This document shows positions 1 through 8,829 of a stretch of DNA of 20,281 nt, piece after piece. Location: the NCBI RefSeq assembly GCF_937858865.1, contig NZ_CALLYO010000045.1, positions 1 to 20,281 on the forward strand. Reading direction: 5' to 3'. A program made the translations under genes and the position numbers. The notes under the pieces were generated by a model that saw only the letters and a list, made by a program, of their open reading frames with translations, had not been told where the DNA came from and ran no database searches. The DNA is from an uncultured Amaricoccus sp. (GTDB lineage Bacteria > Pseudomonadota > Alphaproteobacteria > Rhodobacterales > Rhodobacteraceae). Positions within the stretch are counted from its first letter, which is position 1; the number at the start of each line of letters is the position of its first letter.

Positions 1-14
1 ATGTACCGCGCCAT
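1..14 (-). CDS. pyrG: CTP synthase, N-terminal 4-5 codons only (partial)
   Basis: The reverse strand from position 14 reads ATG GCG CGG TAC AT, giving M-A-R-Y followed by I or M, and then leaves the window. CTP synthases of alphaproteobacteria begin MARYIF. In these bacteria pyrG commonly follows secG on the same strand, and secG is the next gene upstream here. CTP synthase converts UTP to CTP using glutamine. The reverse strand carries a GGGAG-type ribosome binding site about 9-10 bases before the ATG. The call rests on four residues plus gene order, so it is an inference, though a specific one. Confidence 0.7.
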
Positions 15-142
15 TGGCTCGTCTCCCGCGCCTGCTCAGTTATGATTCTGCAAAAAGCCGAGGCTTCACGGGACTCAATCTATACGGGAAGGGCGCGCCG
101 CGGGCAAGGCGCAACCGCGCAATATCCTGTGTGCCGAGGCCG

Positions 143-165
143 GGCGGCAACGAGAAGTTGCCGCC
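143..165 (-). terminator. Hairpin between secG and pyrG
   Basis: A perfect 9-bp inverted repeat (GGCGGCAAC / GTTGCCGCC) encloses a 5-nt loop and begins 11 bases past the secG stop codon. No T-run follows it on the reverse strand. It is therefore either a weak or Rho-assisted terminator, or a transcript-stabilising or attenuating hairpin at the secG-pyrG junction. Confidence 0.45.
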
Positions 166-176
166 GGTCCGCACCG

Positions 177-572
177 CTACTGGACGGGCGGCGGCGCGGC
201 CGGGCCGTCGCCGGCCGACGGCGCCGGCTCGGCGGGCGGCGTCTCGGCCGGCAGCTGCTGCGGCAGCAGGTCGCCCTCGAGGCCGGGCGCCGCGGGGCCG
301 GCGGGCGCCGCGTCCTGGATCACGCTGCCGCCGTCGATCACCGAGCCGCTGCGGCTGTCGCGCGCCGCCAGCACCGTCAGCGCCAGGCTCGTCACCACGA
401 AGCCGATGCCGACCGCCCAGGTCACCTTGGAGAGCGCCGTGGCCGCGCCGCGGCTGGTCATCACCCCGCCGCCGCCGATGCCGAGCCCGCCGCCCTCCGA
501 ACGCTGCAGCAGCACGACCACGATCAGGGTCAGCGCCAGCAGCAGGTGAATGGTCAGAACGACGGCTTGCAT
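177..572 (-). CDS. secG: Protein translocase subunit SecG
   Basis: The product is a 131-aa inner-membrane protein and the accessory subunit of the SecYEG translocon, which moves unfolded proteins across or into the inner membrane. Two hydrophobic segments are visible, at about residues 3-22 and 50-70. Between them lies the family's glycine-rich loop (EGGGLGIGGGG, then TSRGAATALSK). The C-terminal half, from about residue 75, is a proline- and alanine-rich tail of low complexity, as is usual for alphaproteobacterial SecG. The ATG has a GGAG 5-6 bases upstream. A promoter-like pair lies before it and pyrG begins after it on the same strand. Family assignment is secure; the tail has no assignable function. 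Confidence 0.93.
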   Translation of the reverse strand: MQAVVLTIHLLLALTLIVVVLLQRSEGGGLGIGGGGVMTSRGAATALSKVTWAVGIGFVVTSLALTVLAARDSRSGSVIDGGSVIQDAAPAGPAAPGLEGDLLPQQLPAETPPAEPAPSAGDGPAAPPPVQ

Positions 573-607
573 GACCGCTCCGGTCTCGTTTCGGAAAATC
601 CGCCGGT

Positions 608-636
608 TCTCTAGTCCCTGCCGCCGGGAATGTCGA
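608..636 (-). promoter_or_regulatory. Putative sigma70-type promoter of secG
   Basis: On the reverse strand, TCGACA (631-636) is followed after exactly 17 bp by TAGAGA (608-613). The first hexamer matches the TTGACA consensus at five of six positions; the second matches TATAAT at three. Transcription would begin near 601, leaving a leader of about 28 nt before the secG ATG. Found by eye. Confidence 0.4.
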
Positions 637-660
637 TGCCCGAAACGCCGCCGGCCCGGC

Positions 661-1008
661 TCATGCGCCCTTGCGCGACTCCCAGGCCCGGAGCGTCCGC
701 TTCTTCGCCTGCGCGCGCCAGACCCGCTCGATGTTGGCCCGCGCCCAGCCGGGATCGAGCCGCTCCGGCCGCGCCAGCACCAGCGGCCACGGCCGGTGAT
801 GGTCGGTGGTGAAGAAGGTCTCCGGATCCGCCTCGATCAGGAAGTCGCGCTCCTCGAAATCCACCTTGAAGACCGGACAGTCGTGGCGCGCGTTCCAGTA
901 GAGGATCACCTTGCCGTTCACCTTGAAGGACCGCGAATCCCAGGAGGTCGTCTCCTCGGTCTCGGGCAGCGCCAGCACCATCGCGCGCAGGTCTTCGAAG
1001 CTCACCAT
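661..1008 (-). CDS. MmcQ/YjbR family DNA-binding-like protein
   Basis: The product is a 115-aa soluble protein. It starts MVSFEDLRAMVLALPETEE and has the family pattern of an aromatic/Gly core (FKVNGKVILYWN), a central acidic strand (VFKVDFEERDFL) and a C-terminal W-A-R-A-x-x-E-R-V-W helix. The family has a 'double-wing' fold compared to DNA-binding proteins, but no molecular role is established and no catalytic residue is evident. The start has a GAGG about 5 bases upstream. The gene lies between the ilvC terminator hairpin and secG on the same strand, with 88 bp before secG, so it is probably its own transcription unit. Family call is good; function unknown. Confidence 0.8.
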   Translation of the reverse strand: MVSFEDLRAMVLALPETEETTSWDSRSFKVNGKVILYWNARHDCPVFKVDFEERDFLIEADPETFFTTDHHRPWPLVLARPERLDPGWARANIERVWRAQAKKRTLRAWESRKGA

Positions 1009-1073
1009 GGCCGCCTCATAGCACGAAGGCGCGGCCCCGTCCCCCGCGCGCGCCGGGCCGGATCGGCGCGGAA

Positions 1074-1104
1074 GGGGTTGACGCCTGCGACAGGCGTCAA
1101 CCCC
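1074..1104. terminator. Strong hairpin downstream of ilvC
   Basis: A perfect 14-bp inverted repeat (GGGGTTGACGCCTG / CAGGCGTCAACCCC) has only a 3-nt CGA loop. It begins 6 bases beyond the ilvC stop. The stem is long and GC-rich, but neither strand has a real T-run after it. It most likely ends or protects the ilvC transcript and separates it from the YjbR-family gene. Confidence 0.65.
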
Positions 1105-1110
1105 CCGATC

Positions 1111-3447
<2,337 letters not shown>

Positions 3448-3458
<11 letters not shown>

Positions 3459-4086
3459 GCGCGAGGAAGCCCGCCAGATCGTCGGTCTGGTGGTGCACAT
3501 GCGGATGCGTCGCGGCCGGTCCGACGAGGACGGTGCGCACCCCGAGCCCGTGCGGCACCTCGAGGTTGCGCGGATCGTCCTCGAACATCGCCGCCCGCCG
3601 CGGCGCCAGCCCGTCGCGCCCGAAGACCGCGGCGAAGGCCTCCGCCCGCGGCTTCGGCACATAGCCCGCATCCTCGAAGCCGTAGAGCGCATCGAAGCAT
3701 TCCGCGAGGCCGCAGGCCAGCGTCACCCGCCGCGCATGCTCGCGCGAGCCGTTGGTGAAGACGACCTTCCGCCCCGGCAGCCCGGCGATCGCGGCGGCGA
3801 GCGCCGGCGAGGGCTCGATGCCGGTCAGGTCGATGTCGTGCACCTCGGCGAGATAGGGCCCCGGCTCCACCCCGTGCAGGTTCATCAGCCCGGCGAGCGT
3901 CGTGCCGTGCTCCCGCCAGTACTGCCGGCGCAGCTCCCCCGCCCGCGCCGCGTCCACCCCGAGCGTGCGCATGACGAAGGCGGCCATCCGCGCCTCGATC
4001 TGGTCGAAGAGCCGGATCGCCGGCGGATAGAGCGTATTGTCGAGGTCGAAGACCCAGGTCTCGACGTGGGCGAAATCGGCATGCAT
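3448..4086 (-). CDS. HAD hydrolase, pyrimidine 5'-nucleotidase type
   Basis: The product is a 212-aa soluble HAD-superfamily phosphatase. Motif I is FDLDNTLYPP, with nucleophile Asp14 and acid/base Asp16. Motif II is FTNGS (Thr111), the motif III lysine is in VPKPRAEAF (Lys145), and motif IV is MFEDDPRNL (Glu169-Asp170-Asp171). An alpha-helical cap lies between residues 20 and 100. The DNTLYPP and EDDPRNL signatures are those of the SDT1-like pyrimidine 5'-nucleotidases, which dephosphorylate UMP or CMP. I choose the ATG at 4086 (MHADFAHVETWVFDLD) because upstream codons are arginine-rich noise. It is probably the first gene of a HAD, ubiH-like, ilvC transcript. The substrate is inferred from the family only. 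Confidence 0.87.
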
Positions 4087-4166
4087 GTCCCGGTCTCTAC
4101 CCCGCCGCCGCGCATCCGGCAACGGCCCCGCCCCTCCTTTCCCGCGGGGTCGTGTAGCGCGAGTAA

Positions 4167-4231
4167 CGAAGTCTTAACCTGACGAATATCTTCAGAATCA
4201 AGGATATACCTATAGTTTCGCGCGCGAAATC
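4167..4231 (+). repeat. 65-nt dispersed intergenic element, copy 1 (divergent)
   Basis: The 5' box is CGAAGTCTTAACCTGACGAA, with two differences from copy 3. The 3' box is TATAGTTTCGCGCGCGAAAT, identical in all three copies. The 23-nt middle differs strongly from the other copies but has exactly the same length. This copy lies between the divergent HAD and gntR genes, in a markedly AT-rich island of the intergenic region, where it could affect either promoter. Confidence 0.85.
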
Positions 4232-4307
4232 CTGTTTTTCGCACCGGCCTGACGCGCCTGCCGGACACTCTCGATTCTTCCCCGCCCGCGGACTAGTGTC
4301 GCGCACC

Positions 4308-4949
4308 ATGCCGAGCCCCACGCCCCCGAAGGACGCCTACGGCCTCGTGGTCGAGGCGATCGACCACGGCGACTACCGCCCCGGCGACCGCCTCGTCGAG
4401 GCCGAGCTCGCCGAGCGCTTCGGCGTCTCGCGCACCCCGATCCGCGAGGCGCTGCAGCGGCTCGAGACCCAGGGCCTGCTCGCCCGCGACGGCCGCAGCC
4501 TCGTCGTCGCCAGCCTCGACCACGACCAGCTCGGCGAGCTCTACGTCGTGCGCGCCGAGCTCGAGGGCCTCGCCGCCCGCCTCGCCGCCCAGCACGCCGC
4601 GCCCGAGGAGATCCGCATCCTCTGGGACATGATCGCCCGCGACCGCGCGCTGGTCGGCGACCCCGACCGCCTCGCCCGCGCCAACAAGCGCTTCCACCGC
4701 CAGATCCACCTCGCGAGCCACAACCGCTACCTGATCCAGCAGCTCGAGATGGTGCACCGCTCGATGGCCCTCGTCGCCACCACCTCCCTCGCCGCCGAGG
4801 GCCGCGGCGCCCGCGCCATGGACGAGCACGAGGCGATCGTCCGCGCCATCGAGGCGCGCGACGGCGCCGCCGCCGAGGCCGCGATCCGCGGCCACATCAG
4901 CCAGGCCTTCGAGACCCGCCTGAAGGCCGACGCCGAACGCTACGGCTGA
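4308..4949 (+). CDS. GntR-family transcriptional regulator, FCD (FadR-like) subfamily
   Basis: The product is a 213-aa DNA-binding regulator. The N-terminal winged helix-turn-helix covers about residues 8-72, with the diagnostic GDRLVEAELAERFGVSRTPI then REALQRLE. The C-terminal all-helical FCD ligand domain covers about 78-205, with the acidic/His positions expected for metal or carboxylate binding (HRQIHLASHNRYL; DEHEAI; GHISQAFE). I use the ATG at 4308; a GTG at 4296 is also in frame, and neither has a clear ribosome binding site. Its last codons overlap the convergent glycosyltransferase gene by 10 bp. The ligand and target genes are unknown. FCD regulators often control nearby catabolic genes, but no such genes are adjacent here. 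Confidence 0.9.
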   Translation: MPSPTPPKDAYGLVVEAIDHGDYRPGDRLVEAELAERFGVSRTPIREALQRLETQGLLARDGRSLVVASLDHDQLGELYVVRAELEGLAARLAAQHAAPEEIRILWDMIARDRALVGDPDRLARANKRFHRQIHLASHNRYLIQQLEMVHRSMALVATTSLAAEGRGARAMDEHEAIVRAIEARDGAAAEAAIRGHISQAFETRLKADAERYG

Positions 4950-6802
4950 CCGTCCCGCAGCCCGGAGTGCTCGGTCTTGAGCCAGTGGAAGGGCCGGTAG
5001 AGAAGCTCCAGCATCGCGTGATAGGCCGCCAGCGACCCGAGCAGCCCGTAGATGAGCAGGGTCGGGATCCACGGGATCATCCGCGCCCGCCCGGTCTCGG
5101 CGAGCGCCACCGCCGCGCCGACCCAGTCGACGACGAGGCCGGCGAAAAGGGCGACGGCGAGCGCCGTGCCGTAGCCGGGCGGCAGGTGATCCGCCACCGG
5201 CAGCCCGACCAGCCCGCCGAAGGCCGCGAACCAGTAGAGCGGCCAGGCGAGGAAGGCGGTCAGCCCGCCGAGGAACAGCACCTGGAAGCCGGCGAACCCG
5301 AGCGGCCCGAGGTCGCGCCAGAGCCGCCAGGGCCGCCGCATGTGCGTCGCCCAGGTGATCGCATAGCCCTTCAGCCAGCGCGACCGCTGCCCCACCCAGC
5401 GCCAGGGATTGGCCGCACAGGCCTCCTCCTTCGTCGTCGTCGCCACCATCTCGCAGCGATAGCCGTGCCGCGCGAGCCGCATCCCGAGGTCGGCGTCCTC
5501 GGTGACGTTGTGCGCGTCCCAGCAGCCGACCTCCTCGAGCACCCGCCGGCGGAAGAAGACCGTCGTCCCGCCGAGCGGGATCGGCAGCCCGAGCCGCTCG
5601 ACGCCGACCAGCACGACGCGGAACCAGAGCGCATAGTCGATGGTGAACCACCGCGAGAGCAGATTGTCCCCGCTGTTGTAGAAATCGAGATACCCCTGCA
5701 CGCAGCCGACCTTGGGGTCGGCCGCCATCAGATGCCGGACCACCGCCTCGATCTGCCCCGGATCGGGCGCGTCCTCGGCGTCGTAGACCCCGACGATCTC
5801 GCCCCTGCAGAAGGGCAGGGCATAGTTCAGCGCCCGCGGCTTGGTCTCCACCGTCCCCTTCGGCACCGTCACCACCTCGACCGTCGGCGGCATCCCGGCC
5901 CGCTCGATCGCCGCCAGCGTCGCGACGTCGCCGGCCTCGAGCACCAGCTTGATGTCGAGAAGCGCCTCGGGATAGTCCATCCGCCGCAGCGCCGCGAGCA
6001 GCTGCCCCGCGACCTTCGCCTCGCCCTTGAGCGGCACCAGGAGCGAGACCGGCGGCTTCCTGCGATGCTCGGCGAGCGACGTCGCCGCGACCGGCGGGAG
6101 CCGCCGTTTCCGCCACCGCGCGACGAGCGCGAAGGCCCGGAGGCCGACCGTCGCGGCATGGGAGACGAGCGCCCAGACCAGCACCGCGGCCAGCGCCGAC
6201 CAGGAAAGCCAGCAGATGCCCGCCGCGAGCACGGCGAGAACGACCGCCTTGCGGAGGGTGAAGCCGTTGACGAAGAGCGTGCGGCAGCTCGCCTCCGCCG
6301 GGCAGCGCGCCTCCGCCGCCCGCACCATCTCCTGTCCGAAGTGGCGGGCGACCGTGCGGCGGATCGCCGCCGCCGGCGCCAGCGCCAGCGCCTCGCCCCC
6401 GAAGGCCTCGAGCGCCGCCGCGCCTTGCGCCGGATTGGCGACGGCGATCACCCGCCGCCCGCCGAAGGTCCGCCATGGCACCGCCTCGAGCGCCAGGCAG
6501 CGCCCGGGATCCGCTTCGGCGACGAAGGCCGGATCGGCCGGCCGGGCGTCGAGGTCGATGCGCCCGATCCGGGTCTGCTCGGCGAGCGCGTCCACCAGCG
6601 TGTCGCCCGAGATCAGCCCGCCGACGAGGAGGATCTGGCCGAGCGCCGTGTCCTGATGGCGTTGCTGGTCGAGCGCGGCGGCGAGGGCGGCGGGCGCGAT
6701 CGCACCGCGCTGCACGAGGATCTGGCCGAGGTACGGCCTGCGCGGCGCGGCCGCTCCGGAGACATCCTCCGCGACAGGCCTGAACGGAAGAACCCGGGCC
6801 AT
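4940..6802 (-). CDS. Membrane glycosyltransferase family 2 with N-terminal MshEN-like domain
   Basis: The product is 620 aa. Residues 24-155 resemble the MshEN/GSPII_E N-terminal domain (YLGQILVQRGAI, then LGQILLVGGLIS), which in other proteins binds c-di-GMP or links to secretion ATPases. Membrane segments follow at about 184-228. The GT2 catalytic domain spans about 250-480: SLLVPLKGE, the DAED nucleotide-sugar/metal motif (341-344), the TED base motif (434-436) and QRSRW (472-476), the Q-x-x-R-W of processive GT2 enzymes. Further membrane segments lie at about 500-600, and the end reads PFHWLKTEHSG, as in NfrB-like proteins. It therefore probably makes or exports a surface polysaccharide from the inner membrane. 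GGAG lies 7 bases before the ATG. A TTAA-N7-TTAA site lies 46 bp upstream. The sugar and product are unknown. Confidence 0.88.
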   Translation of the reverse strand: MARVLPFRPVAEDVSGAAAPRRPYLGQILVQRGAIAPAALAAALDQQRHQDTALGQILLVGGLISGDTLVDALAEQTRIGRIDLDARPADPAFVAEADPGRCLALEAVPWRTFGGRRVIAVANPAQGAAALEAFGGEALALAPAAAIRRTVARHFGQEMVRAAEARCPAEASCRTLFVNGFTLRKAVVLAVLAAGICWLSWSALAAVLVWALVSHAATVGLRAFALVARWRKRRLPPVAATSLAEHRRKPPVSLLVPLKGEAKVAGQLLAALRRMDYPEALLDIKLVLEAGDVATLAAIERAGMPPTVEVVTVPKGTVETKPRALNYALPFCRGEIVGVYDAEDAPDPGQIEAVVRHLMAADPKVGCVQGYLDFYNSGDNLLSRWFTIDYALWFRVVLVGVERLGLPIPLGGTTVFFRRRVLEEVGCWDAHNVTEDADLGMRLARHGYRCEMVATTTKEEACAANPWRWVGQRSRWLKGYAITWATHMRRPWRLWRDLGPLGFAGFQVLFLGGLTAFLAWPLYWFAAFGGLVGLPVADHLPPGYGTALAVALFAGLVVDWVGAAVALAETGRARMIPWIPTLLIYGLLGSLAAYHAMLELLYRPFHWLKTEHSGLRDGQP

Positions 6803-6847
6803 ACCAATACTCCACGCCGGCCGACGCGGAGAATTGCTATGGATTCT

Positions 6848-6862
6848 TTAACAGCCCTTTAA
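6848..6862 (-). promoter_or_regulatory. CtrA-type site (TTAA-N7-TTAA)
   Basis: The sequence TTAACAGCCCTTTAA is an exact match to the consensus of the alphaproteobacterial cell-cycle regulator CtrA. It lies 46-60 bp upstream of the glycosyltransferase ATG, where an activator of that gene would bind, and 20 bp past the carA stop. The inner CAGCC/GGCTG can also form a short hairpin on the carA transcript, so a terminator role for carA is an alternative. Confidence 0.5.
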
Positions 6863-6881
6863 GGCTGCGGAAACTTAAGGA

Positions 6882-8090
6882 TTAACTCCCGCCGCCGCCG
6901 GCGGCCTCCATCGAGGCGACGAACCGCTCGAAGAGATAGAAGCTGTCCTGCGGCCCCGGGCTCGCCTCCGGATGGTGCTGCACCGAGAAGACCCGCCCGT
7001 CCTCGGTGGCGATGCCGCAGTTCGACCCGTCGAAGAGCGAGACATGCGTCTCGACCACCCCCTTCGGCAGGGTCTGGCTGTCAACGGTGAAGCCGTGGTT
7101 CATCGAGGTCACCTCGACCTTTCCGGTCGAAAGCTCCTTCACCGGATGATTGGCGCCATGGTGGCCGTGGTTCATCTTGATGGTGCGCGCCCCGAGCGCC
7201 AGCGCCAGCATCTGGTGGCCGAGGCAGATGCCGAAGACCGGGATCCGCGTCCGCTCCAGCACCTCGCGGATCATCGGCACGGCGTATTCGCCGGTCGCCG
7301 CCGGATCGCCCGGCCCGTTGGAGAGGAAGAGCCCCTCCGGCCGGTGCGCCAGCACCTCCTCGGCGGTCGCCGTCGCCGGCAGCACCGTCACGTCGCAGCC
7401 GGCGCTCGCGAGGCAGCGCAGGATGTTGCGCTTGGCGCCATAGTCGACCGCCACCACCCGGTGGCCCAGCCCGGCGCGGCGGACGTAGCCCTCCGGCCAG
7501 GCCCAGCGCATCTCGTCCCAGCGGTAGCTCTGCGCGCAGGTGACCTCGCGGGCGAGGTCCATGCCCACGAGCCCGGGGAAGGCGCGCGCCCGCCCGAGCA
7601 AATCGTCGAGGTCGAAGTCGCCGTCCGGCGCATGGCTGATCGCGACGTGCGGCGCGCCCTGCAGCCGGATGGCGCGGGTCAGGCGCCGGGTGTCGATCTG
7701 GCCGATCCCGATGCGGCCCCGCCGCGCCAGCCAGTCCGAGAGCGTGCCGGCCGCGCGCCAGCTCGACGGCTCGGTCGGGTCCCATTTCACCACCATGCCG
7801 GCCGCGACCGGGTCGGCGGTCTCGTCGTCCTCGGGGTTCACCCCGACGTTGCCGACATGCGGGAAGGTGAAGGTGACGATCTGCCCGGCATAGGAGGGAT
7901 CGGTCATGATCTCCTGGTAGCCGGTCATCGCCGTGTTGAAGCAGAGCTCGCCCACCGCCACGCCGGCCGCGCCGAAGCCCTTGCCGTAGAAGATCTGCCC
8001 GTCGGCCAGTGCGATGCAGGCCGTGGGCCTCAGCCCGTCGCCCGGCGCCGAGGCAAGCGCCTGGTCCGAGGGAGCGGCACGTGCGGTCAT
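6882..8090 (-). CDS. carA: Carbamoyl-phosphate synthase small subunit (glutamine-hydrolysing)
   Basis: CarA releases ammonia from glutamine and channels it to CarB, which makes carbamoyl phosphate for arginine and pyrimidine synthesis. The product is 402 aa, slightly longer than the E. coli protein. The N-terminal CPSase domain (about residues 23-155) has the usual FNTAMTGYQEIMTDPSYAGQ. The class I glutamine amidotransferase domain (about 210-395) has the nucleophile in GICLGHQ (Cys289) and the catalytic pair in HHPEASPGP (His373, Glu375). The C-terminus is a small Gly-Ser tail. It is divergent from the yqeY-like gene, an arrangement seen in Rhodobacterales. A TTGACG-N17-TAGCTT promoter lies just upstream; the ribosome binding site is weak. 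Confidence 0.96.
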   Translation of the reverse strand: MTARAAPSDQALASAPGDGLRPTACIALADGQIFYGKGFGAAGVAVGELCFNTAMTGYQEIMTDPSYAGQIVTFTFPHVGNVGVNPEDDETADPVAAGMVVKWDPTEPSSWRAAGTLSDWLARRGRIGIGQIDTRRLTRAIRLQGAPHVAISHAPDGDFDLDDLLGRARAFPGLVGMDLAREVTCAQSYRWDEMRWAWPEGYVRRAGLGHRVVAVDYGAKRNILRCLASAGCDVTVLPATATAEEVLAHRPEGLFLSNGPGDPAATGEYAVPMIREVLERTRIPVFGICLGHQMLALALGARTIKMNHGHHGANHPVKELSTGKVEVTSMNHGFTVDSQTLPKGVVETHVSLFDGSNCGIATEDGRVFSVQHHPEASPGPQDSFYLFERFVASMEAAGGGGS

Positions 8091-8119
8091 GGTCGATCGA
8101 ATCCCGAGGTTCGCGGCGG

Positions 8120-8148
8120 AAGCTATGCCGCACGCGGGCGGTCGTCAA
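8120..8148 (-). promoter_or_regulatory. Putative sigma70-type promoter of carA
   Basis: On the reverse strand TTGACG (8143-8148) is separated by 17 bp from TAGCTT (8120-8125). The first box matches five of six consensus positions. Transcription would start about 20 bases before the carA ATG. Confidence 0.45.
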
Positions 8149-8207
8149 GGCGAATGCGCGCCGGCAAAATCCAGCAAGATCAGGTAATTGCCGGCGGGCC
8201 ATCAGGC

Positions 8208-8237
8208 TTGCGGCCCCGCGCGCCGCAGCGGTATAGT
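8208..8237 (+). promoter_or_regulatory. Putative sigma70-type promoter of the yqeY-like gene
   Basis: TTGCGG (8208-8213), an 18-bp spacer, then TATAGT (8232-8237), which matches TATAAT at five of six positions. The predicted leader before the ATG at 8279 is about 35 nt. Confidence 0.45.
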
Positions 8238-8278
8238 GCCCTTTCGGCCGACGGCCCGGCCAGCGAAGGGTGCCCAGG

Positions 8279-8737
8279 ATGACGATGCGCGAGCGATTCG
8301 CGGCGGATCTCAAGGAAGCGATCAAGGCGCGTGACAGCAGACGGATTTCGACGCTTCGGCTGATCACCGCGGCGATCAAGGACCGCGACATCGCGGCCCG
8401 CACAGAGGACAACGCCGAGGGCGTCGGGGACGCCGGGATCCTCGCGATCCTCGCCAAGATGATCCGCCAGCGCGAGGAGAGCGCGCGCGCCTACGAGGAG
8501 GGCGGGCGGCTCGACCTCGCCGAGCAGGAGCGCGGCGAGATCGCGATCATCCGCGACTACCTGCCGCGGCAGATGTCCGAGGCCGAGATCGACCAGGCGA
8601 TCGCGAAGGCGATCGAGGAGACCGGCGCCTCCTCGATCCGCGACATGGGCAAGGTGATGGCGATGCTGAAGGCGCGCCACACCGGCCAGATGGACTTCTC
8701 CCGCGTCGGCGCCGCCGTGAAGCAGGCCTTCCGCTAG
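8279..8737 (+). CDS. GatB/YqeY domain-containing protein
   Basis: The product is a 152-aa helical protein homologous to the C-terminal (YqeY) domain of GatB, the tRNA-dependent amidotransferase subunit. It starts MTMRERFAADLKEAIKARD, close to the common MSLRERI start of the family. It has the family's KxRDxxRxSTLRLxxAAIKDRDIA region and the conserved YLPRQMSEAEI motif, and ends with the tRNA-binding-type GKVMAMLKARHTGQMD. A free-standing function is not established; it is presumed to bind tRNA. ATGs at 8279 and 8285 both fit, with GAAGGG or AGGA as ribosome binding sites respectively. In related bacteria it sits by carA as here, but dnaG/rpoD, which often follow, are absent and an epimerase gene follows instead. 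Confidence 0.9.
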   Translation: MTMRERFAADLKEAIKARDSRRISTLRLITAAIKDRDIAARTEDNAEGVGDAGILAILAKMIRQREESARAYEEGGRLDLAEQERGEIAIIRDYLPRQMSEAEIDQAIAKAIEETGASSIRDMGKVMAMLKARHTGQMDFSRVGAAVKQAFR

Positions 8738-8784
8738 CAGGCGGCCTCCCGCGCGGGGCTGGCGGGGCCGGCGCGGATCGTGGC

Positions 8785-8829
8785 AGAAGACGCTTCGCAG
8801 GGGAGGAACGCCATGAGGAAGCGTCTTTT
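8785..8829 (+). promoter_or_regulatory. Stem-loop presenting the epimerase ribosome binding site and start codon
   Basis: AAGACGCTTC (8787-8796) and GAAGCGTCTT (8818-8827) are perfect inverted repeats. The stem extends to 12 bp with one G-U and one A-U pair. The 21-nt loop contains the whole Shine-Dalgarno region AGGGGAGGAA (8799-8808) and the ATG (8813-8815). The 3' arm is inside the coding region. It could modulate initiation. Confidence 0.6.

Noticed and set aside
52..66. Possible T-tailed terminator after secG on the reverse strand (AAGCC-TC-GGCTTTTT)
   Set aside because: The loop would be two bases, so the real stem is only about four base pairs, and it lies over 100 bases after the gene.
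4216..4230. TTTCGCGCGCGAAA as a parS (ParB) site
   Set aside because: The outer TTTC/GAAA resembles parS (TGTTTCACGTGAAACA), but the core is GCGCGC instead of ACGT and the palindrome has 14 rather than 12 inner bases, so it is not a canonical parS.
4296..4307. GTG at 4296 as the gntR start
   Set aside because: It adds four residues only and has no better ribosome binding site than the ATG at 4308.
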